Origin: Hepatocystis sp. ex Piliocolobus tephrosceles
Lineage: Eukaryota; Apicomplexa; Aconoidasida; Haemosporida; Plasmodiidae
NCBI GenBank assembly: GCA_902459845.2
Contig: CABPSV020000389.1
Span: forward strand, 1 to 17,512
Direction: 5' to 3'
Length of the DNA stretch: 17,512 nucleotides
Both the position numbers and the translations under genes were made by a program. The notes beneath the pieces were generated by a model that made no database searches, was not told the origin of the DNA, and worked only from the letters and a program-made list of their open reading frames with translations. This document shows, piece after piece, positions 11,560-17,512 of the stretch (positions are counted from its first letter, which is position 1; each line of letters starts with the position of its first letter).

Positions 11560-12041
11560 TACACATATGTAGTAAATATTCATATTTTTTTATTTACTGT
11601 CAATTTGTTTGGTTAAGTCGTCAAATACTTCCCACGCCATTTTTAAATCTTCACCTTTTCTATCTAACTCTAATACAAAATATTTATTATTTTTGCATTT
11701 ATTCTGTAGCTTGTTTAGGTCTTCTTCAAATTGTGTTATATAATCAGATATTTCCATTTTAGAAGTTTTTATGTTGTGCTCACTATATTGTGATTTAATT
11801 TGAATCTGATTATTTATCGTTTTAGCTCTGATTAAAATATATGGATTGAAAAAAACATAAAAAATGGCACCACATTTTCCTATAATAATTACATGATTCT
11901 GATCTTCCGTTCCATTAGCTGTAACGTAATGTAGGTCAGTGTTTAGCTCATTTTCATTCGCAATTTTACCGTATACTTAAACATAAGCACTTTTACGTTT
12001 TCTTATTTCAACATTTTTTCTATCTGTTATTAATAAAATAT

Positions 12042-12234
12042 CTGCAAAAACTTAATTATAAAAGTATGCATGTATATATGTATATTATTTCTAAATAGTT
12101 GTATTATTTTTCATAAATAAAAATTATATTACGTGTTTATTATGTTATTAATTACGTAATATGTATATGTAATATCGTTTTATCTCATTATTTTACAATA
12201 ATTTTTTTTTTTATTTTATTTTTTTTTTTTTTAC
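12042..12234 (-). other. Intron 1 of the SERA pseudogene
   Basis: On the minus strand the donor is TTAT|GTAAAA and the acceptor TTTTTGCAG|ATATT. One base of a codon is left upstream and two downstream, so the frame is kept through the join (Tyr codon). An intron directly after the signal-peptide-coding first exon is the usual SERA arrangement. Confidence 0.75.
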
Positions 12235-12477
12235 ATAACACGAGGATCCAGACAATGTACCTCATTTTGTGTTACAGCTAATCATATATAAGTAGTTAAA
12301 AATGTATTGGTATATATAAATGTATATCTTAGTATATTATGCTATAGCATTTCTTGTTTTTTTTTGTCAGATGCAAAAATTTAATGAGCTACTAATTTAA
12401 CAAAAAAAATATATGATAAGTAAACATATGGTACAAAAAAAAAAAAATATAAAAAAAAAAGATGTTTAACAAAAAAA

Positions 12478-12531
12478 ATGCCACACCAAAAAAATATATC
12501 ACACCAAAAAAATATATCACACCAAAAAAAT
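12478..12531 (+). repeat. 18-bp tandem repeat, three copies
   Basis: The motif cacaccaaaaaaatatat recurs with cacacc at 12482, 12500 and 12518, a strict 18-bp period. In one plus-strand frame it reads as hexapeptides HQKNIS, but there is no ORF of useful length around it and it runs into a 29-base poly-A. Confidence 0.85.
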
Positions 12532-12540
12532 ATGCTTCAC

Positions 12541-12569
<29 letters not shown>
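12541..12569. repeat. Poly-A tract of 29
   Basis: This is an uninterrupted A run, directly after the 18-bp repeat. Confidence 0.95.
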
Positions 12570-12572
<3 letters not shown>

Positions 12573-13273
12573 AAACAGAATAGCAGAATATAAAACGTAA
12601 AAAATTAAAAAAAATTGTAATAATCATTACGAAATATAAAAAGATGTGTATTATAAAAATTATGCATTTTATCAAAATGTATATGTACGTAAGTGCAAGA
12701 AATACACTTTTATAAAAACTATAAGAAGTGATCAATTAGATTCATTAGAAATAAAAAAAAAAACGATTATGCGAATATATATATATACATGTATCGAACA
12801 TTTTTCTGTCAAAGCAACCTATCTTTTATATTCTATTATTAATTTTTTTTTTTCTAATGTCGACCTATTATTTTAATATAAATTTTGAGCTTGCTTTTTT
12901 TTTTTTTTTTTTAATGAGTTCTTTGTGCACTTGTTTCAATTGAATTTTAATATATATTATATCATATACATTTTGTTCTTTTTAGAGCAAGGTGAAAAAA
13001 CAACTTTATTTATTTATTTTAAGTATCTGTTAACTCATCAATTAGAATTTTTATCATATTATTGTTCTATTTTTATTATTCATTTGTTAAGTTTTTTTTT
13101 TTTTAATGTTCAACTATTCTAAGACACCTGTATTTTATTTTTAATTTTTTTTGCTAATTTTACTAATTTTTTTTTGTTTTTATCAGCTTTTTTTATTTTT
13201 TTTTAATCGTCACTTTTGGTTTTTTTTTTTTTGTTGTATTTTTTTTTATTGCATTTTTTTTTGTCTTATTTTT

Positions 13274-13383
13274 TTGTTGTTTCTTTTGGTTATATTTTTT
13301 TGTTGTTTCTTTTGGTCATATTATTTTGTTGCCTCTTTTGGTTATATTTTTTTGTTGCCTCTTTTGGTTATATTATTTTGTTG
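13274..13383. repeat. 26-bp tandem repeat with 52-bp higher-order pattern
   Basis: The unit is gttg(ttt/cct)cttttggttatatt followed by a T-rich end, with gttg at 13276, 13302, 13328, 13354 and a partial copy at 13380. Copies alternate between ending ttttttt and ttatttt, and copies 1-2 have tttc where copies 3-4 have cctc. This suggests expansion as a 52-bp dimer. A 26-bp period shifts frame in every copy, so the hydrophobic open stretches over it are not genes. Confidence 0.88.
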
Positions 13384-13800
13384 CATGTTTTTTTTTTTTT
13401 TTTATTTTGTCGTATTTTTTTTTCGTTATTTTTGGCGGTAGTTTTATGTTGTATATTTTTGCTGTACTTTTTTATTGTATTTTTTTTGTATTTGTTTGTG
13501 GCCTTTTTTAGTTGCACCTTTTTAAGTATTATATTTTAGTAGTACATAAAAACCTTACCCGTTAAACAATATAATTGTATTAATCCTAATATTTTTAAAA
13601 CTTAATACCCGTTCCACAATTCAAAAGCAAAACATTTTCTCTTTAAACAGACAATTTTAATAAATCCTAAAAACCTTGAACAATTATTCCTGAATCATCA
13701 AAAAAAAAAAAAAAAAAAACACCCATGCAATAATCAAAATAAAATAATAATAAAAAAAAATGAAATATAATATTTTAATACGCACTTTTCCAATCTTTTA

Positions 13801-13945
13801 GGACGTATTGAAATGTTTTAAAAAATTGTTTTAAACGTTCTAAGGATTTATTCAGGCCGATTGTTTGAAAGGAAAAGTTAAATAATAATTAGAAATAAAC
13901 ATTTTTACGAACATTTAATCCATCTAAAATTAAAAGAAAGTTAAA
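13801..13945. repeat. Dispersed repeat, copy 1
   Basis: Its core taaggatttattcagg, followed by c-c-g-a-ttgtttgaaaggaa, and the following ttaaataa...catttaat...taaaatt-aaag-aa-ttaa are repeated in the same order and orientation at 16771-16920. Copies are clearly diverged. This copy lies about 1 kb upstream of the 14914 gene. Confidence 0.7.
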
Positions 13946-14255
13946 AAAGAAAATAAACAATATGACTTTTTGCATATCATGATGTTTATGTTGGTTTACG
14001 ACGTGGCATAATAATGGTTAAATTAGGATGGTGTAAAACATTTTTAATTTGTATTATTTCATTTTAATTATATCACGATAATGTATAACTAAATTAATGC
14101 ATAGGTGTTATAAATTAAAAGTTTTAATTAGCATATTTAAATATTTTACTATTGGTAAATATTAGTAGAAGAAGTATATAAATTAATGTACATGAAAAAT
14201 GTAAAGTAAAAGAAAACCGAGGAATAAAGAGCACAATGCATAATAATAACAATAA

Positions 14256-14510
14256 TGTAAATGATGAAGTTAATAAGTATATTACATATATGAATGTTTT
14301 GTATTTAACATAATACTATTTGTGTGGTTAGTTATACATAAATGGTTGGAATTTGATTATTTTGTATAACTGATTATATAGAATTTGAAGTTTTTATATT
14401 GTATTAATGCATGTATAGTGTTATATAAAAAGCAAGCATTTATATGAATACTTGATATAAATGTTGTTTTATTATGTTTGCTGGTTAAGTGTTACTGTTG
14501 TATAATTGTA
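14256..14510. repeat. Segment resembling the 3' flanks of the two MAER-P family genes
   Basis: The left part (ttaataagtatattaca, gaatgttttgt, attattttgtataa) matches the order of elements at about 3813-3930 downstream of the 1614 gene. The right part (ttatatgaatacttgata, aatgttgtttta, gtttgctggttaagtgttac) matches about 5860-5912 downstream of the 5006 gene. No family coding sequence survives just upstream. Confidence 0.55.
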
Positions 14511-14913
14511 TAAAATTAAATAGATTTGACAAAATTACACTCTACAAAAATAAAACTATATATTTAATAATTAGCATTTTTTTATTTGCAGGGTGTATGC
14601 TTATTATCAAATACTTTTTTGTAGATTATGTTAACATATATTAAATTTAGAATGTATATATTTGTTTATTACACATTATACATACAAAAGGTAAATATTA
14701 TTTTTTTTTTTGAGTTATTTTTTTATGTTAAAAATATTTGAATAGTTATTTTTTTTTGATTGTTTTTTTTTTTTTTTTCAAACGAATGTTGGATTTTTTT
14801 TAATTATATTTAAGTAAATTAAAATATAATTTATGCATTAAAAAAAAAAAAAAAAAATATTATTATTATTATTATTTTAAAAATAATATTTTTCTTTTAT
14901 CTATCTAATAATA

Positions 14914-15888
14914 ATGAAAATTAGAAATTTGTTTGTTATTAATGTATTGCTTTTTACTACTTTGATTTTTGTGTTTTTAGATAATTACTTTATTGTACTC
15001 CCATATAATGACAAAAAGGAAGGCAGAGGTTGGGAAAATGAGATTTATAGAACTAATAGATGTTTGTTCCTTGATGACCTATTTTTTAATAAAAAGTTGT
15101 TGGGAAAGATTTACAAAATAGAAAAGGAGTTATCATTGAAGTTTATAAATAAAATAAGTTCTTGTAGTTCACCTTATATAAAGTTAGATGAAATAAAAAA
15201 TAAAATTAAAAAAGAGTTCCAAAAAAACATAAATATTGATGCGAAACATAAAACTGATTTAATGGCAAGCAGAATACATCAACGCATAACAGATTTTTAT
15301 AATGCGAATTTAACAAAAAAAAATATGTATACAATTTTGAACTATGAATTTGATTTAGTAGCAAAATATTTACAAGACATGAAATATATTGAAACATTTA
15401 AGAAATCACTTCTAATGTTTTATTATTATAAAGCAAGAAAAAACATTTCGTCTGAACCGAACTGTCAAAAACTATTAAGTAAAGAAACTATTAAGAACAT
15501 GGCAAAGCGAATTATAAGATTAGAAATAGATATAATATCTAAGAATTTAAATGTGAATCAAAAATTTATAAAAGCTCGTGAAAAAATGAAAAAAGATTTA
15601 ATAAAAGCAGGCAAAATAAAATATAAAGCTCAGTCAAAAGATGGAACAAAAAATGAAGCAGAAGATGAAGCAGAAGATGAAGCAGAAGAAGAAGCAGAAG
15701 ATGAAGCAGAGGATGAAGCAGAAGATGAAGCAGAGGATGACGCAAAAGATGAAGCAGAGGATGACGCAAAAGATGAAGGAAAAAATGAAGGAAAATATGA
15801 AGGAGAAACAAAAGCAGAAAAAAAACTAAAAACAACAGAAAACGTAAAAGAAAAAGCAAAAAGAAAAGCAACAGTAAAATTTGCGTAA
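14914..15888 (+). CDS. Putative secreted or exported protein with EAED repeats, function unknown
   Basis: A single exon of 324 residues with a typical A-rich start context (aataataATGAAA). Residues about 5-30 form a hydrophobic signal peptide or signal anchor. A segment RCLFLDD at 49-55 resembles an export motif but has the acidic residue one place too late for canonical RxLx(E/D/Q), so I do not call it PEXEL. Residues 60-240 are Lys/Ile/Asn-rich and look helical, with Cys at 84 and 184. Residues 248-287 are ten EAED-type tetrapeptides (variants EAEE, DAKD) fading into EGKN/EGKY/EGET, and the end is a basic Lys/Ala/Thr stretch. The layout (signal, charged helical body, acidic repeat) is common among Plasmodium exported proteins, but I recognise no named family. 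The stop at 15886-15888 falls inside a duplicated segment and probably shortens an older, longer product. Antisense and +1 open frames over the repeat are shadows. Confidence 0.8.
   Translation: MKIRNLFVINVLLFTTLIFVFLDNYFIVLPYNDKKEGRGWENEIYRTNRCLFLDDLFFNKKLLGKIYKIEKELSLKFINKISSCSSPYIKLDEIKNKIKKEFQKNINIDAKHKTDLMASRIHQRITDFYNANLTKKNMYTILNYEFDLVAKYLQDMKYIETFKKSLLMFYYYKARKNISSEPNCQKLLSKETIKNMAKRIIRLEIDIISKNLNVNQKFIKAREKMKKDLIKAGKIKYKAQSKDGTKNEAEDEAEDEAEEEAEDEAEDEAEDEAEDDAKDEAEDDAKDEGKNEGKYEGETKAEKKLKTTENVKEKAKRKATVKFA
15655..15774 (+). repeat. 12-bp coding repeat (gaagcagaagat), ten units
   Basis: Ten tetrapeptide units, mostly Glu-Ala-Glu-Asp with variants EAEE and DAKD, form an acidic helix-prone tract. 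Three degenerate units follow (EGKN, EGKY, EGET). Silent gaa/gag and gat/gac differences between units show that the array is not newly expanded. Confidence 0.92.
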
Positions 15889-16074
15889 GAACAAAAAGCA
15901 AAAGTAGCGGTAAAAAAAAAAAACTAAAAGAAACAGTAAAAGTAGAAAGAAAAGTAACAATAAAATTTGCGTCAGCACAAAAAGCAAAAGTAACGGTAGA
16001 AGAAAAAATAAAAAAAGTAGTAAAAGTAGAAACACAGAGATAGAGGCAGAAAACAAACATGTTGTGGTAGAGTA
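15889..16074 (+). pseudogene. Relic 3' extension of the 14914 gene
   Basis: The text around the stop recurs 86 bp further on. Copy 1 reads aaatttgcg-TAA-gaacaaaaagcaaaagtagcggt and copy 2 reads aaatttgcg-TCA-gcacaaaaagcaaaagtaacggt. Copy 2 translates as KFASAQKAKVTVEEK in the frame one base off. Adding one A to the 12-A run at 15912-15923 would put it in frame. The current stop is thus a TCA-to-TAA change within a Lys/Val/Ala-rich 29-residue repeat, and the tail is now non-coding. Further disruptions follow: tag at about 16039, with a possible old terminus near 16072-16074. Confidence 0.65.
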
Positions 16075-16291
16075 AAAATACAATATGACTACCAATTAAC
16101 CAATAAAAAAAGCATAACATAAATTAATTGAGAAACTCATAAATAACATAAAATGCGAAAAAGTGAAAACAATAAAATTTATATCATTTATTGATAAGTT
16201 AAAAAACACATTTTGTGTATAACCGCTGTACTTTATTTTATTCGCGTGACAACATATATTGATTTATATAAATTGTAAAAGCAAAAGGAAC

Positions 16292-16450
16292 ATGAACAAA
16301 TTATTTGTGAAAAAAATTAATTTGATCAAAACATTAAACATATTTATTATTTTATTATTTTATTTCTTTAATGATAATAGTTTGTGTTGTTTTTTTTTTT
16401 TAGTTTACATTTTATTTTTGCAACCTTACGTTTTTTTTTTTTTTTTTTAA
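16292..16450 (+). pseudogene. Possible first-exon or signal-peptide remnant (weak)
   Basis: The ATG opens 52 codons beginning MNKLFVKKINLIKTLNIFII, a basic start followed by a hydrophobic run like the N-termini of secreted Plasmodium proteins. It then runs into poly-T codons (Phe) and stops. Nothing downstream looks like a second exon. It may be a degraded exported-protein start or chance T-rich sequence. Confidence 0.25.
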
Positions 16451-17465
16451 TGTATATATTGTTTTAATGTATATGCATTTTATAAACAATTATGTTATTA
16501 TAAAGTGCGTGTTTCGTTTCTTTACATAAAAGTAAATGTTTAAGTATAAACATATCGTTTTTAATTTTTTTTTTTTTGTTTTATATTTTTATAATATTGT
16601 AAAAACAGTAACACGTGTTATATATTTTCAAGACTCTAAAAATTTGATAAAACAAAATTTGACAACAGTAATACACAGTATTTATGTAGATACATGAATG
16701 GTTATATTTATCTGCATTATGTGCACTAAAAAACGTGAAAAAATTAATATACACGTATGTATATATGCGTTACGTTTTTAAGATTTTTTAAAAGGTATTT
16801 AGGATTGACTGCAAGGCTTTTAGAATTTATTCAGGTCTGTTGTTTTTAAGGAAGGAGTTTAATAACTTTTATTTAAGATTCAATTAGCATTTAATTGATT
16901 TAAAATTGAAAGCAAATTAATACAACCAAAATTTTTTTACTAAATTATTTATTTGTTAAAAAAATCGCACTATAATGCAGTTATCTTTTAGTTTATATAT
17001 CATTTCGCGTTGAAAAAATAAAAATTACATGTATACGTTAAAAACATGTTATTTTTGGTTTTGTATCACTAAAAATGTTTTGGGCTTACAACAAATAATT
17101 ATAACACGATGTAATAGAACATCTATTTAAAAAAAAAAACATAATTTATATGAATTTGTAAGTAATGCGATGTTGTCATTATTTTAGTAGTGCAAAATAG
17201 TACACACGTATATACATATATAAAAGTACTTATTCTACAAAAATGTAGAATTAGAAATAATCTTGTTATTTAATTAAACAATGTTATTATTTGTTTTTTT
17301 GCTATAACAAAACATATATAGACTTTAAAAAATAAAAAAAATTTTATACTGTCAGTCTTTATAAATTTAAAAATGTAGACCATAATGATTAAATACTGAA
17401 ACTGTTTTACATATATGTTTTACATCCCAAGTTGTTTAGTTTTAATTTTAACATATATAGGTTTG

Positions 17466-17468
<3 letters not shown>
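16451..17468. other. Right flank, no gene
   Basis: No coding region is supportable. It contains the second copy of the dispersed repeat (16771-16920), poly-T tracts (for example 16565-16576) and otherwise unstructured A/T-rich sequence. Confidence 0.6.
16771..16920. repeat. Dispersed repeat, copy 2
   Basis: Same orientation as 13801-13945. The shared core is ttattcagg, followed by t-c-t-g-ttgtttttaaggaaggagtttaataa, then catttaat and taaaattgaaag. Its spacing from the end of the window would fit another gene starting just beyond the window, if the element marks upstream regions. Confidence 0.7.

Positions 17469-17512
<44 letters not shown>
17469..17512. repeat. Terminal poly-A run of 44 at the window end
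   Basis: An uninterrupted A run reaches the last base. It is either a genuine long homopolymer or the place where an assembly stopped. Confidence 0.9.

Larger units (their letters stand above)
9078..12265 (-). pseudogene. SERA (serine repeat antigen) papain-like protease pseudogene, serine type, four exons
   Basis: SERA proteins are papain-fold parasitophorous-vacuole proteins linked to parasite egress. The exons read: 1, 12265-12235 (start MRYIVWILVL, signal-like); 2, 12041-11598; 3, 11431-11291; 4, about 11092-9078. Introns 1 and 2 have good GT...AG ends with matching phases. Family landmarks in order are: CGAIFYVFFNPYI in exon 2; a Cys-rich stretch (TSEC, LAKC, VEKCYTC) at the start of exon 4; PAVCLKNVDDYLNKR before the protease; DQGACANSWLFAG, the active-site segment; SALYIAHC; CGNDNPDLAVVAIGFG; NNSWG; FKVD; and a C-terminus ending NDCNFFYV. 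The catalytic Cys is Ser (10191-10193), the His position is Leu (9698-9700) and the Asn is kept (9623-9625). Lesions are in-frame stops at 11977, 10872, 10743, 10071, 9779, 9635, 9605, 9162 and 9144 (lowest base given), plus frameshifts in A/T runs at about 9811-9819 and 9272-9286. The exon 3-4 acceptor also looks lost. It is a dead copy; I am very confident of the family, less so of exact exon 4 limits. Confidence 0.93.
12266..14913. other. Gene-poor, repeat-rich 2.6-kb interval
   Basis: I support no gene here. The open stretches at 12646-12876 and 12925-13122 (+) are of plain A/T composition with no domain, signal or splice structure, and the one at 13151-13539 lies over T-rich tandem repeats. 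The interval holds an 18-bp repeat (12478-12531), poly-A of 29 (12541-12569), a 26-bp repeat (13274-13383), a dispersed repeat (13801-13945), a 3'-flank-like segment (14256-14510) and ATT repeats before the next gene (14858-14876). Confidence 0.6.

Noticed and set aside
12646..12876. Plus-strand 76-codon open frame upstream of the SERA relic
   Set aside because: Plain A/T composition, no signal, domain or splice partner; expected by chance in such sequence.
13151..13539. Overlapping plus-strand open frames rich in Phe, Leu and Cys
   Set aside because: They read T-rich tandem repeats whose 26-bp period changes frame in every copy; no gene-like features.
13240..13550. Lysine-rich minus-strand reading over the 26-bp repeat as the tail of an exported-protein pseudogene
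   Set aside because: At first the unit seemed to be 27 bp (9 residues); counting gave 26 bp, so no reading frame is preserved.
14962..15078. PEXEL export motif at RCLFLDD in the 14914 protein
   Set aside because: The acidic residue is at the sixth rather than the fifth position, so it does not satisfy RxLx(E/D/Q); kept only as a resemblance.
15566..16120. Antisense 184-codon Leu/Phe-rich open frame opposite the 14914 gene
   Set aside because: It is produced by the EAED and Lys-rich repeats, which lack stops on the complement. The sense gene has a signal-like start and a good start context.
1..17512. tRNA, rRNA, CRISPR arrays or bacterial-type operons
   Set aside because: No cloverleaf, rRNA-like or regularly spaced repeat-spacer pattern was seen, and the gene structure is eukaryotic.

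Overview
The window looks like nuclear DNA from a malaria parasite (Plasmodium or a close haemosporidian), probably a gene-family-rich, subtelomere-like region. Roughly four bases in five are A or T. Homopolymer A/T tracts of 15-44 bases are frequent, introns are about 120-200 bp with GT...AG ends, and one gene is clearly a relic of SERA (serine repeat antigen), a family known from Plasmodium. The extreme A+T content would suit Laverania or avian malaria parasites, but I cannot fix the species. The last 44 bases are pure A, so the window may stop at an assembly edge.

Layout, left to right. 1-1613: no gene, with a 17-bp tandem repeat and possible debris of an old gene. 1614-3623 (+): an intact two-exon gene for a membrane protein of 628 residues. 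Exon 1 carries a short Asn/Thr-rich ectodomain and ends in a transmembrane segment. Exon 2 encodes a long tail with a Gly-X-Y (collagen-like) tract followed by an alanine-rich tract. 5006-5614 (+): a three-exon small paralogue with the same start (MAER-P), the same membrane segment followed by a phase-0 intron, and a short Arg/Gln-rich tail. It has one in-frame TGA. 5615-9077: about 3.5 kb with no supportable gene.

9078-12265 (-): a full-length SERA pseudogene. All four exons, the prodomain-like Cys motifs, the papain-like domain and the Cys-rich C-terminus can be read, but they are broken by at least nine in-frame stops and two frameshifts. The active-site Cys and His positions are Ser and Leu.

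12266-14913: gene-poor, with several tandem repeats, a dispersed repeat shared with 16771-16920, and a stretch resembling the 3' flanks of the first two genes. 14914-15888 (+): a single-exon gene for a 324-residue protein with an N-terminal signal/anchor, a charged helical body and a tail of EAED tetrapeptide repeats. Its stop lies inside an 86/87-bp tandem repeat, and the reading clearly once ran further. 15889-17512: that relic 3' extension, one weak small ORF, the second copy of the dispersed repeat, and the terminal poly-A.

These genes do not form a pathway. The picture is of fast-evolving, probably surface or exported family members, pseudogene decay and repeated duplication of flanks. 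The least familiar feature is the two-membered MAER-P membrane family and its collagen-like tail.
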